Source: Fodinibacter luteus
Lineage (GTDB): Bacteria; Actinomycetota; Actinomycetes; Actinomycetales; Dermatophilaceae
Assembly (NCBI RefSeq): GCF_039541575.1
Contig: NZ_BAABGM010000003.1
Location: 186,001-250,000, forward strand
DNA: 64,000 bases
Direction: 5' to 3'
Shown piece after piece: positions 33,286 to 41,802 of this stretch. Position 1 is the first letter of the stretch, and every line of letters starts with the position of its first letter. Below the pieces are notes generated by a model. That model did not search any database and was not told the DNA's origin. It saw nothing but the letters and a program-made list of their open reading frames with translations. A program made the translations under genes and the position numbers.

Positions 33286-34548
33286 ATGTCCACGACGTCG
33301 AGCCGAGGCGGGGCAGCAGACGCCGCCAACCCCGCTGCCAGCGGCTTCCGACGGATGTGGCACGACCTCGAGGCGATCGGCCTCGACCCCGGCACGGGTG
33401 GCTACAAGCGCCTGGCGTGGACCCGCGAGGACAGCGACCTGCGCGAGTGGTTCGCCGGCCAGTGCGCCGAGCGCGGCCTCGACCTCACGACCGACCGGAT
33501 GGGCAACCAGTGGGCGTGGTGGGGCGACCCCGACGCCGCCGTCGCCGCCGGGGACCCGGGGGTCGTCATCGGCTCGCACCTGGACTCGGTGCCGAACGGG
33601 GGAGCCTTCGACGGGCCGCTCGGGGTGGTCGGGTCGCTCGCCGCGGTCGACGTGCTGCGCGCGCGGGGCTTCGCGCCGGCGCGACCCATCGGCGTCGTGA
33701 ACTTCGCCGACGAGGAGGGCGCCCGGTTCGGGGTCGCCTGCGCCGGTTCCCGGGTCATCACCGGAGCCCTGGGCCCCGACCGGGCCCGGGGCCTCACCGA
33801 CCGCGACGGCGTGTCGATGGCCGAGGCCATGCGCCGGGCCGGCCGCGACCCGGACCGGATCGGGCGCGACGACGAGGCGCTCGCCCGGGTCGGCACCTTC
33901 GTCGAGCTGCACGTCGAGCAGGGCCGTGCCCTCGTCGACCTCGGCCACGCCGTCGGGGTCGGCAGCGACATCTGGCCGCACGGCCGCTGGCGCTTCGACG
34001 TGCCCGGCCAGGCCAACCACGCGGGCACGACCCGCCTCGAGGACCGCGAGGACGCGATGCTCGGACTCGCCGCCGCCGTCATCGCTGCCCGCCGCGCCGC
34101 GCAGGCGCACGGGTGCGTCGCGACGGTCGGCAAGGTGCACGTCGAGCCCGGCGGGGTCAACGCCATCGCGAGCTGCGCCACCGGCTGGCTCGACGCCCGC
34201 GGTCGGGACGCGGAGGCCGTGCTCCGCGTCGTCTCCGACGTCCGGACCGTCGTCGACGAGTTCGACGGCCTCGTCACCCAGGAGTCCTGGACGCCGACGA
34301 CCGACTTCGACGCCGCGCTCGTGCGCCGGATGGCCACCCGGCTCGGCGGTCTGCCCGTCATCGGGACCGGCGCCGGCCACGACGCCGGCATCCTCGCGAA
34401 CGACGGCATCCGCACGGCCATGCTCTTCGTGCGCAACCCCACCGGGGTGTCCCACTCGCCCGACGAGTGGGCCGCGGCCGACGACTGCGTCGCCGGCATC
34501 ACGGCGCTCGCCGACGTCGTCACCGACCTCGCCGGGGCCGGTGCATGA
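33286..34548 (+). CDS. M20 amidohydrolase, probable alternative N-formylglutamate deformylase
   Basis: Encodes 420 residues of the allantoate amidohydrolase/N-carbamoyl-amino-acid hydrolase branch of M20. Metal and catalytic residues are visible in GSHLDSVPNGG, NFADEEGARFG, ELHVEQG, QANHAGTT, GAGHDAG and the terminal VSHSPDE. A hut operon with HutF needs an enzyme to cleave N-formylglutamate. No HutG of the usual fold is present, and this gene is first in the operon. I recall that subsystem annotation has labelled this family an alternative form of that enzyme. The role is therefore inferred; allantoate or carbamoyl-amino-acid hydrolysis remains possible. Confidence 0.8.
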   Translation: MSTTSSRGGAADAANPAASGFRRMWHDLEAIGLDPGTGGYKRLAWTREDSDLREWFAGQCAERGLDLTTDRMGNQWAWWGDPDAAVAAGDPGVVIGSHLDSVPNGGAFDGPLGVVGSLAAVDVLRARGFAPARPIGVVNFADEEGARFGVACAGSRVITGALGPDRARGLTDRDGVSMAEAMRRAGRDPDRIGRDDEALARVGTFVELHVEQGRALVDLGHAVGVGSDIWPHGRWRFDVPGQANHAGTTRLEDREDAMLGLAAAVIAARRAAQAHGCVATVGKVHVEPGGVNAIASCATGWLDARGRDAEAVLRVVSDVRTVVDEFDGLVTQESWTPTTDFDAALVRRMATRLGGLPVIGTGAGHDAGILANDGIRTAMLFVRNPTGVSHSPDEWAAADDCVAGITALADVVTDLAGAGA

Positions 34549-35870
34549 CGACCTACTGGTGCGAGCACGCGGTGCTTCCCGGCGGGCTGCGGCACGCGGT
34601 GCGGCTCGGCGTCGACGGTGGCCGGATCCGTGAGGTGCTGCCCGACGAGCCGGCGCAGCCCGACGACCACGTCCTGGCCGGGGTCGTCCTCCCCGGCTTC
34701 GCGAACGGCCACAGCCACGCCTTCCACCGGGCGCTGCGCGGGCGCACCCACGACGACGGTGGCAACTTCTGGACGTGGCGCGAGGCGATGTACGGCGTGA
34801 CCCACCGCCTCGACCCGGACAGCTACCACCAGCTCGCGACGGCCGTCTTCGCCGAGATGGTCCTCGCCGGCTACACGGCGGTCGGCGAGTTCCACTACGT
34901 CCACCACGCCGCGGGGGGCCGCCGGTACGACGACCCCAACGCGATGGCCCGGGCCGTCCTCGCAGCCGCGCGCGAGGCCGGCATCCGGATCACGCTGCTC
35001 GACACGTGCTACCTCGAGGGCGGCCTGACGGCCTCGGGGCACCTGCCCCTCGACGACGTCCAGCAGCGCTTCTCCGACGGCAGCGTGCAGGCGTGGGCGG
35101 AGCGGGTCGCGCTCCTCGCCGACGACGACACCTCGCGGATCGGCACGGCGGTGCACTCGGTGCGGGCGGTGCGCCGCGAGGACCTCGCCGACGTCGGCCG
35201 GTTCGCTTCCGACGGTGACCGGCCCCTCCACGTGCACCTGTCGGAGCAGCCCGGCGAGAACCTCGCCTGCGAAAGCTTCCACGGGTGCACGCCGACGGCG
35301 CTGCTCGCGGGCGAGGGGCTGCTCACCCCGTCGACGACGGTCGTCCACGCGACGCACCTGTCCGACGACGACATCGCCCTGCTCGCCGCCGCCCGCTCCA
35401 CCGCGTGCTTCTGCCCGACGACCGAGCGTGACCTCGCCGACGGCATCGGCCCGGCCCGGCGGCTCCACGACAGCGGCGTCCCCCTGTCGCTCGGGTCCGA
35501 CCAGCACGCCGTCATCGACCCCTTCGAGGAGGCCCGTGGCGTCGAGATGCACGAGCGCCTCGAGACCCTCGAGCGGGGCCGGTTCAGCCCGTCGGACCTG
35601 CTCGGCATGGCCACCCTCTACGGCTACCGCTCGCTCGGCTGGGACGACGGCGGGCTCATCGCGACCGGTCACCTCGCCGACCTTGTCGCCGTGCGGCTCG
35701 ACAGCCCGCGCACCGCCGGGTGCGGGGCCGACCAGGTGCTGTACGCCGCGACGTCGGCCGACGTCACGGACGTCGTCGTCGGCGGTGAGCCGGTCGTCAC
35801 CGGGGGGCGACACCGCGTCGGCGACGTCGGGGCCCTGCTCGGTGACACCATCGCGGCGGTGCGGCGATGA
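34545..35870 (+). CDS. hutF: Formimidoylglutamate deiminase
   Basis: Encodes 441 residues of the amidohydrolase superfamily. Deiminates N-formimino-L-glutamate to N-formyl-L-glutamate and ammonia. The metal motif is GHSHAFHRALRGR near residue 55. LHVHLSEQPGENLACESFHG and SLGSDQHAVIDPFEEARGVEMHERL supply the other metal and substrate residues and are characteristic of HutF. FCPTTERDLADGIGPA is also typical. The ATG overlaps the previous stop by 4 bp (ATGA). With the M20 enzyme it makes the five-step route ending in formate and glutamate. Confidence 0.92.
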   Translation: MTTYWCEHAVLPGGLRHAVRLGVDGGRIREVLPDEPAQPDDHVLAGVVLPGFANGHSHAFHRALRGRTHDDGGNFWTWREAMYGVTHRLDPDSYHQLATAVFAEMVLAGYTAVGEFHYVHHAAGGRRYDDPNAMARAVLAAAREAGIRITLLDTCYLEGGLTASGHLPLDDVQQRFSDGSVQAWAERVALLADDDTSRIGTAVHSVRAVRREDLADVGRFASDGDRPLHVHLSEQPGENLACESFHGCTPTALLAGEGLLTPSTTVVHATHLSDDDIALLAAARSTACFCPTTERDLADGIGPARRLHDSGVPLSLGSDQHAVIDPFEEARGVEMHERLETLERGRFSPSDLLGMATLYGYRSLGWDDGGLIATGHLADLVAVRLDSPRTAGCGADQVLYAATSADVTDVVVGGEPVVTGGRHRVGDVGALLGDTIAAVRR

Positions 35871-37285
35871 CTGCCACAGCCCCCGACCGGTCGAGAGGAG
35901 AGAACTCGCCGCCCCCACCCCTGACCACGCCGCGTGTTGTCCACTCTCGAGCGGTGCCCCAGCGCGGCGAACCGAGCGGCACGGCATCCGGCTCGGTCCT
36001 CGTCACCGGCATCCGCGAGCTCGTGACGTGTGCCGGGGCCGACGGGCGGATGCCGGTGCTCGGCCCGGTCGTGCCCGCCGACGAGCGCCTCGGGGTCGTG
36101 CCGGATGCCGCGGTCGTCGTCGAGGACGGGGTCGTCGCCTGGGTGGGCCCGGCGGCGTCGGCGCCCGGGGCCGACCGGCGGGTGGACCTCGGCGGGCGCG
36201 CGGTGGTGCCCGGTTTCGTCGACAGCCACAGCCACCTCGTCTACGCCGGGGACCGCGCCGCCGAGTTCAGCGCACGGATGGCCGGCAGGCCCTACGACGG
36301 TGGCGGCATCGGGGTCTCGGTGGCTGCCACCCGAGCCGCCTCCGACGACGAGCTGCGTGGCCTGCTGCGCGCCCGCGTCGCGCAGATGCGTGCGCTCGGC
36401 ACGACGACGGTCGAGGTCAAGAGCGGCTACGGCCTGAGCGTCGCCGACGAGCAGCGGTCGCTGCGCCTGGCCCGCGAGGTCACCGACGAGACGACCTTCC
36501 TCGGCGCGCACGTCGTGCCACCGGAGGCCCGCGGCGACCGGGCCGCCTACCTCGACCTCGTGTGCGGGCCGATGCTGCGGGCCTGCGCTCCGCACGCCCG
36601 CTGGGTCGACGTCTTCTGCGAGCCGGCGTCGCCGCACGCCTTCACCGGCGACGAGGCGCGACGGGTGCTCGAGGCCGGGCGGGATGCCGGGCTCGGCCTG
36701 CGCGTGCACGGCAACCAGCTCTCGGCCGGGCCGGGAGTCCGCCTCGCCGTCGAGCTCGGTGCGGCGAGCGTCGACCACTGCACCTTCCTCACCGACGCCG
36801 ACGTCGAGGCGCTCGTCTCGGCGGCCGGGACGACCGTGGCGACGCTGCTGCCGGGTGTCGAGTTCTCGACCCGCTCGCCCTACCCCGACGCCCGGGCCCT
36901 CGTCGACGCCGGGGTCGACGTCGCGCTCGCGACCGACTGCAACCCCGGGACGTGCAACACCTCGTCGATGCCGTTCGTCGTCGCGCTCGCGGTGCGCGAG
37001 ATGCGGATGACGGCGGCCGAGGCGCTCGTCGCGGCGACCGTCGGCGGCGCCCGGGCGCTGCGGCGCCCGGACGTCGGCCGGGTGGCGGTGGGGGCCCGGG
37101 CCGACCTCGCCGTGCTCGACGCGCCGTCGTACGAGCACCTCGCCTACCGGCCGGGGATGCCGCTCGCGCACGCCCTCGACCTCGGCTCCGGGGCGGGTTC
37201 CGTCCCCGACGCCGGTCCCGGCCCCGACGCTGGTCCCGGCCCCGACGCTGGTCCCGGCCCTCACGCGGAACGGGGGGTGCGATGA
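35867..37285 (+). CDS. hutI: Imidazolonepropionase
   Basis: Encodes 472 residues from the ATG overlapping the hutF stop (ATGA). Hydrolyses 4-imidazolone-5-propionate to N-formiminoglutamate. Family features are VPGFVDSHSHLVYAGDRAAEF, the VEVKSGYGLSVADE motif, FLGAHVVPPE, VHGNQLS, DHCTFLT and ATDCNPGTCNTSSMP. Conserved sequence begins at VLVTGIRELVTCAG near residue 45. The 30 or so residues before that are encoded by a palindromic element shared with another locus, so the true start could be the GTG at 35954. The C-terminus ends in three Pro-Asp-Ala-Gly-Pro-Gly repeats from an 18-bp tandem repeat. Confidence 0.92.
   Translation: MTATAPDRSRGENSPPPPLTTPRVVHSRAVPQRGEPSGTASGSVLVTGIRELVTCAGADGRMPVLGPVVPADERLGVVPDAAVVVEDGVVAWVGPAASAPGADRRVDLGGRAVVPGFVDSHSHLVYAGDRAAEFSARMAGRPYDGGGIGVSVAATRAASDDELRGLLRARVAQMRALGTTTVEVKSGYGLSVADEQRSLRLAREVTDETTFLGAHVVPPEARGDRAAYLDLVCGPMLRACAPHARWVDVFCEPASPHAFTGDEARRVLEAGRDAGLGLRVHGNQLSAGPGVRLAVELGAASVDHCTFLTDADVEALVSAAGTTVATLLPGVEFSTRSPYPDARALVDAGVDVALATDCNPGTCNTSSMPFVVALAVREMRMTAAEALVAATVGGARALRRPDVGRVAVGARADLAVLDAPSYEHLAYRPGMPLAHALDLGSGAGSVPDAGPGPDAGPGPDAGPGPHAERGVR
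35888..35954. repeat. Family B palindromic element inside the hutI 5' region
   Basis: Arms CCGGTCGAGAGGAGAGAACT (from 35888) and 35931-35954 are complementary at about 18 of 24 positions. The TCGAGAG-GGAGA-AAC core matches the terminator at 23841-23905. Confidence 0.6.
37205..37258 (+). repeat. 18-bp tandem repeat, three copies, at the hutI 3' end
   Basis: The unit CCCGACGCTGGTCCCGGC occurs three times in phase with the reading frame, encoding the Pro-Asp-Ala-Gly-Pro-Gly repeats. Confidence 0.75.
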
Positions 37286-38292
37286 GGGTCCCGGAGCGGG
37301 AGATCACCTCCGAGGTCCCCCTGTGCCGGCCCGACGGACGGCTCGACCCGGCCGCGGTGGGCTGGACCCGGCATCCGCTGCACGACACGAGCCGGCTCGG
37401 CACCGGCCGGTACGGCTGGGGGCGCACCAAGCGGTGGGAGTACTGGGCCGTCACGACCCCGACCCACCTGCTCGGCGTCACCGTCTCCTCGCTCGACTAC
37501 GCCGGCGTGTACGCCGCCTGGGTGCACGACCGGCGCAGCGGTGAGACGGTCAGCCACGACGCCGTCGACCCCCTGGCCCGGGGTGCCACCCTCCCGGCCC
37601 GCCTCGGGGCGGGGCCGGCGCGGGCGAGGTCGGGCGCGCTGTCCATCGACGTCGAGGAGGTCCCAGGCGGCACCCGGCTGGGTGTCGCCGCCCCGCGGGT
37701 GCGGCTCGACGTGCTCGCGGAGCGACCCCCCGGGCACGAGGCGATGGGCGTCGTCGTGCCCTGGTCGCCGCGGCTGTTCCAGTACACCGTCAAGGACGTC
37801 GCCCGCCCGGCCGTCGGCACGCTGTGGGTCGACGGCACCGAGCATGCCGTGGCCGCAGGGGAGTGCTGGGCCGTGCTCGACCACGGCCGGGGCCGCTGGC
37901 CCTACCGGGTGCGGTGGAACTGGGGCGCCGGGTCCGGCGTCGTCGACGGGCACGTCGTCGGGGTCCAGGTCGGGGGGCGCTGGACCGACGGCACCGGCTC
38001 GACCGAGAACGCGCTCGTCGTCGACGGCCGGGTGCACAAGGTCAGCGAGGAGCTCTCCTGGGACTACGACCCCGGCGACTGGCTCGCGCCGTGGCGGGTC
38101 CGCGGCGAGCTGGCGGACCTGACGTTCACGCCGTTCTGGGACCACGCGTCGTCGACGAACCTCGGGGTGCTCGCCCAGCGCGCTGACCAGTGCTTCGGCC
38201 ACTGGAGCGGCTGGATGTGCGACGACTCGGGGGAGCGGGTGTGCGTCGACGGCGTGCTCGGCTGGGCTGAGGACGTCCACAACCGCTGGTGA
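37282..38292 (+). CDS. DUF2804 family protein in the hut operon
   Basis: Encodes 336 residues of the DUF2804 family, which has no known function. Conserved features include GWTRHPLHDTSRLGTGRYGWGRTKRWEYW, a VVPWSPRLFQYTVKD segment, a Trp-rich WPYRVRWNWGAGSG and the C-terminal FGHWSGWM. The pattern of beta strands with many Trp and Gly residues suggests a lipocalin-like or beta-sandwich fold (inference). No signal peptide or membrane segment. The ATG overlaps hutI by 4 bp, so it is the last gene of the four-gene hut unit. A direct role in histidine breakdown is not known. Confidence 0.82.
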   Translation: MRVPEREITSEVPLCRPDGRLDPAAVGWTRHPLHDTSRLGTGRYGWGRTKRWEYWAVTTPTHLLGVTVSSLDYAGVYAAWVHDRRSGETVSHDAVDPLARGATLPARLGAGPARARSGALSIDVEEVPGGTRLGVAAPRVRLDVLAERPPGHEAMGVVVPWSPRLFQYTVKDVARPAVGTLWVDGTEHAVAAGECWAVLDHGRGRWPYRVRWNWGAGSGVVDGHVVGVQVGGRWTDGTGSTENALVVDGRVHKVSEELSWDYDPGDWLAPWRVRGELADLTFTPFWDHASSTNLGVLAQRADQCFGHWSGWMCDDSGERVCVDGVLGWAEDVHNRW

Positions 38293-38416
38293 CGGCGGGG
38301 TGACGGCGGGGTGACGGCGGCGTCGGATGCCGGCCCGGGCCTCCCGGGCTTCCCGGGGCTTCCCGGGGCGGCCGCGGATGGGCCATCGTGGGAGGCCTCG
38401 AGGTGAGGTGGGTGGC

Positions 38417-39229
38417 GTGGAGGTCCGCACGGGCACGGTCGGTTCCGGGATGGAGCACGCCTGCTGGGGCGGCGGGCCGCGGACCCTGCTCTTCATCGGG
38501 GGTGGCCCGGGCAGCAGCGTCCCGAGCGGGGTGGCGCTGCGGATGTCGCGGCGGTGGTTCGAGCCGTTCACCGCGGCGGGCTACACGGTCTGGTACGTGA
38601 CCCGCCGGCGCGGCATGCCACGGGGGCACACCGTCGCCGACATCGCCGACGACTACGAGCAGGTGGTGGCCGACGAGCTCGGCGGGCGGGCGGACCTCGT
38701 CATCGGCGTGTCGTTCGGCGGGATGGTGGCCCAGCTGCTCGCGGCCCGGCACGGCGAGCGGGTCGGGCACGTCGCCGTCGTCGCCGCGGCGGCCCGGGTC
38801 AGCCCGTGGGGCCGGGAGGTCGACGCCCGGCTCGCGGATGCCGTGGCGCGCGGTGAGCCCTCGGCTGCCGGCGCCGCCTTCGCCGAGTACGCGGTGCCGG
38901 GCCACCGGGCGGCCTGGGCCCGCCGCCTCCTCGGACCGCTCGTCGGGCGCACGATGATCTCGGGCGCGAGCTACCCGGCATCCGACGTCCTCGTCGAGGC
39001 CGAGGCGGAGCTGTTCGTCGACGCCCGGCCGGCGCTGCCCGGCATCCGGGTGCCCGTCGTCTTCCTGTGCGGCGACCGGGACCGGTTCTTCCCGTGGCCG
39101 GCGGTCGAGGAGGCCGCGTCGCTCGTGCCGTCCTGCGAGGTGGTGCGCTACGAGGGCCGGGGCCACATGTGGGTCGCCTCGACGCGCCGGGTCCCCCCGG
39201 CCGTGCTGGCCTTCGTCGAGCGCACCTGA
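38417..39229 (+). CDS. Alpha/beta hydrolase
   Basis: Encodes 270 residues from the GTG at 38417. The fold is recognisable from LLFIGGGPGSSVPSG (oxyanion loop), the nucleophile elbow IGVSFGGMVA with the catalytic Ser, PVVFLCGDRDRFFP with the acid, and GRGHMWVAS with the His. The start is uncertain: a GAGGTGGGTGG stretch precedes this GTG, and longer frames exist. It lies 124 bp after the hut operon and ends in its own hairpin, so it is likely separate. Substrate unknown. Confidence 0.78.
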   Translation: MEVRTGTVGSGMEHACWGGGPRTLLFIGGGPGSSVPSGVALRMSRRWFEPFTAAGYTVWYVTRRRGMPRGHTVADIADDYEQVVADELGGRADLVIGVSFGGMVAQLLAARHGERVGHVAVVAAAARVSPWGREVDARLADAVARGEPSAAGAAFAEYAVPGHRAAWARRLLGPLVGRTMISGASYPASDVLVEAEAELFVDARPALPGIRVPVVFLCGDRDRFFPWPAVEEAASLVPSCEVVRYEGRGHMWVASTRRVPPAVLAFVERT

Positions 39230-39230
39230 G

Positions 39231-39270
39231 TCCGGTCGGCCGCGAACGGGGGAACACCCGGGCCACCGGA
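39231..39270 (+). terminator. Hairpin after the first alpha/beta hydrolase
   Basis: TCCGGTCGGCC (39231-39241) pairs with GGCCACCGGA (39261-39270) with one mismatch, directly after the stop codon. Confidence 0.55.
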
Positions 39271-39332
39271 CCGTGGCGCGCGTCTCCCTGCGGGGTCGGC
39301 CACACCTGCCCGTCGCCCGGCCGTCGCGGACC

Positions 39333-39338
39333 TACATT
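39333..39338 (+). promoter_or_regulatory. -10 box of leaderless hydrolase gene
   Basis: TACATT ends 6 nt before the ATG at 39345. Confidence 0.65.
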
Positions 39339-39344
39339 CGGGGT

Positions 39345-40307
39345 ATGGCAGCTGCCGTGCCGGAGCAACCCCTCCTCCCCGAGTCACGGTGGACCGACCT
39401 CGACGGACCGGTGCACTACCTCGACTTCGGGGGCCCCGCCGACGGCCCGCTCCTCGTGTGCGTCCACGGGCTGGGAGGCTCGGCGCTCAACTGGGCGGCG
39501 GTCGGCCCGACCCTGGCGCAGACCTGTCGGGTCGTGGCGCCCGACCTCGCCGGCTTCGGGCACACCGTCGGCGGCGGGTCGAGGTCCACGACGGTGCAGG
39601 CCAACCAACGACTGCTGCACCGCTTCCTCGTCGAGGTTGCCGGCACGCCGGCGATCCTCGTCGGGAACTCGATGGGCGGCCTCATCTCGATCCGCCAGGC
39701 CGCGCAGCGGCACGACACGACGGCGGGTCTCGTGCTCGTCGACCCGGCCCTGCCGCCGGAGCCTCGGGCCCTGCCCGACCCCCGCGTCATGACCGTGTTC
39801 GCCGCGTTCATGGTGCCCGTCGTGGGGCGTCGGCTGGTCAGCCGTCCGCGCGACGAGGCCTCGGCCGAGAAGGCCGCGCACGACCTCATGCGGCTGTGTT
39901 GCGCCGACCCGGCCCGGGTGCCGGACGAGGTCGTCGAGCTCCATCGCGAGCTCGCCGGCCAGCGGCTGGACTACCCGGACGTCGACTCCGAGCTGCTCAC
40001 GGCGGCACAGTCGCTGTTCTGGGTGCTCGCCGACCGTCGCCGGTTCGCCGCGATGCAGCGGGCGATCGACGTTCCGGTGCTGCTCCTCCACGGGGACCGG
40101 GACCGCCTCATCAACATCGGGGCCGCGCGCGCAGCGGCCCGGGCCAACCCGCACTGGCAGTTCGAGGTCGCCGAGGGCGTCGGGCACGTCCCCCAGCTCG
40201 AGGACCCGGAGTGGACGATCGAGAAGATCCTGGGCTGGCTCGCCGCCCACCCGGACGCGGCCGACGTGGCCGCACAGGCTCGGCCGTCGGTGCGTTTCCG
40301 GAGGTGA
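39345..40307 (+). CDS. Alpha/beta hydrolase of the lipid locus
   Basis: Encodes 320 residues. Visible are VCVHGLGGSALNW (oxyanion hole), the nucleophile elbow LVGNSMGGLIS, the acid in LLLHGDRDRL and the His in EGVGHVPQLEDPE. It is the first gene of a three-gene unit: the acyltransferase starts 4 bp after its stop, and the epimerase overlaps that. A lipase or acyl-ester hydrolase acting on neutral lipids is a reasonable inference from this context. The start is fixed by TACATT 6 nt upstream. Confidence 0.85.
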   Translation: MAAAVPEQPLLPESRWTDLDGPVHYLDFGGPADGPLLVCVHGLGGSALNWAAVGPTLAQTCRVVAPDLAGFGHTVGGGSRSTTVQANQRLLHRFLVEVAGTPAILVGNSMGGLISIRQAAQRHDTTAGLVLVDPALPPEPRALPDPRVMTVFAAFMVPVVGRRLVSRPRDEASAEKAAHDLMRLCCADPARVPDEVVELHRELAGQRLDYPDVDSELLTAAQSLFWVLADRRRFAAMQRAIDVPVLLLHGDRDRLINIGAARAAARANPHWQFEVAEGVGHVPQLEDPEWTIEKILGWLAAHPDAADVAAQARPSVRFRR

Positions 40308-40311
40308 GGCG

Positions 40312-41802
40312 GTGGTGGCCGGGGAGCGGCTGAGCGCGCTCGACGCCGCGTTCCTCGACCTGGAGAACGACCGGCAGCAGCTGCACGTCGGGTCGCTGCT
40401 CCTGTTCGAGGGGCCGGTGCCGTCGTTCGAGGACTTCTCGGCCCACGTGGAGTCCCGCCTCGGCTCGATCCCGCGATATCGCCAGCGGGTCCAGCGGATG
40501 CCGCTCGCCCTCGCGCGACCGGTGTGGGTGGACGACCCGCACTTCCTGCTCGCCCACCACCTGCGGCACGCGGCGGTCCCGTCACCCGGGGGCGGTGACG
40601 AGCTCCGCGCCTTCATGGCCCAGGTCATGTCGCAGCGGCTCGACCGTCACCGCCCCCTGTGGGAGCTGTGGCTCGTCGAGGGGGTGAGCGAGGAGCGCTG
40701 GGCGGTCATCACGAAGACCCACCACGCGATGATCGACGGCCTCGCGGGTGGGGAGGTCATGGAGCGGCTGCTGGACCAGCGACCCGAGGACCCGCGGAAC
40801 CTCGACGATCCGCGCGACTCCCCGGTCCCCCGGGCCCCACCCGTGTCGCCACCGGCCTGGCGCCCGGAGCCGCCCCCCTCCCGCCTCGAGCTGCTCGCGG
40901 CCGCGTCCGCGGACCTCCTCCGCCTGCCCGTCGACGCGGCGCGCGCCGCGCTCCGGGGGGTGGCCGGCATCCGCTCGCCCGGTGGGCTGGTGCGGGCCGG
41001 CGCCGTCCGCGCGTCCGGCCTGCTCACCGCCGGACGCACTGCCGCTGCGCCCACGAGCTCGCTCAACGGCCCGCTGGGACCCCACCGGCGGTGGGGGTGG
41101 GCGCGGGCCGAGCTGCGCGACATCAGGGGGGTCAAGGCCGCAGCGGGGTGCTCGGTCAACGACGTCGTCCTCGCCGGCGTCGCCGGGGGCTTCCGGGAGT
41201 ATCTGCTCGCCCGGGGGGAGGACGTGTCCGACACGAGGATCCGTTCGCTCGTCCCCGTCTCGGTCCGCACGGCGCGGCACCGCGGCCGGCTCGGCAACGA
41301 GGTGACCGCGATGTTCGCCGAGCTCCCGGTCGACGTCGCCGACCCCCTCGAACGGCTCGCCTCGACGACCCGGCAGATGAACCGCCTCAAGAGCAGCGGT
41401 GAGGCCGCCGGCGTGGAGGCGGCGCTGCACGCCGCGAACTTCGTACCCGCCTCCCTCATGACGCTCGGTGCCCACGTCTACGCGTTCACCGGGCAACGCG
41501 TCGTCAACACCGTCACGACGAACATCCCGGGGCCGCAGTACCCGCTCCAGCTCCTCGGCCGGCGGATGCTCGAGCTGTTCCCCTACATCCCGGTGGCGGA
41601 GGCGGTGCGGATCAGCATCGGCATCGTGTCCTACGACGGTCACCTCACCGTCGGCGCGACCGGTGACTACACGGCGGTGCCCGACCTCGACGTCCTGTGC
41701 GCCGCGATCGAGGGCTCGCTCGCCGAGCTCGTGCGCGAGTCCGGGCGCCTGGAAAGGAGGACGAGTGGGCCTCACCGTGGCCGTGACCGGTCCGACCGGT
41801 GA
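40312..41802 (+). CDS. Wax ester synthase / diacylglycerol acyltransferase
   Basis: Encodes 496 residues of the bifunctional WS/DGAT family, which makes triacylglycerol or wax esters from acyl-CoA. The N-terminal MVAGERLSALDAAFLDLEN block, the active-site HHAMIDG (His137, His138, Asp142), and the C-terminal TNIPGPQYPLQLLGRRM and SYDGHLTVGATGDY motifs are all present. GGAGG from the end of the upstream gene serves as ribosome site for the GTG at 40312. Its 3' end overlaps the epimerase by 38 bp. Suggests storage-lipid synthesis, as in mycobacteria and rhodococci. Confidence 0.93.
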   Translation: MVAGERLSALDAAFLDLENDRQQLHVGSLLLFEGPVPSFEDFSAHVESRLGSIPRYRQRVQRMPLALARPVWVDDPHFLLAHHLRHAAVPSPGGGDELRAFMAQVMSQRLDRHRPLWELWLVEGVSEERWAVITKTHHAMIDGLAGGEVMERLLDQRPEDPRNLDDPRDSPVPRAPPVSPPAWRPEPPPSRLELLAAASADLLRLPVDAARAALRGVAGIRSPGGLVRAGAVRASGLLTAGRTAAAPTSSLNGPLGPHRRWGWARAELRDIRGVKAAAGCSVNDVVLAGVAGGFREYLLARGEDVSDTRIRSLVPVSVRTARHRGRLGNEVTAMFAELPVDVADPLERLASTTRQMNRLKSSGEAAGVEAALHAANFVPASLMTLGAHVYAFTGQRVVNTVTTNIPGPQYPLQLLGRRMLELFPYIPVAEAVRISIGIVSYDGHLTVGATGDYTAVPDLDVLCAAIEGSLAELVRESGRLERRTSGPHRGRDRSDR

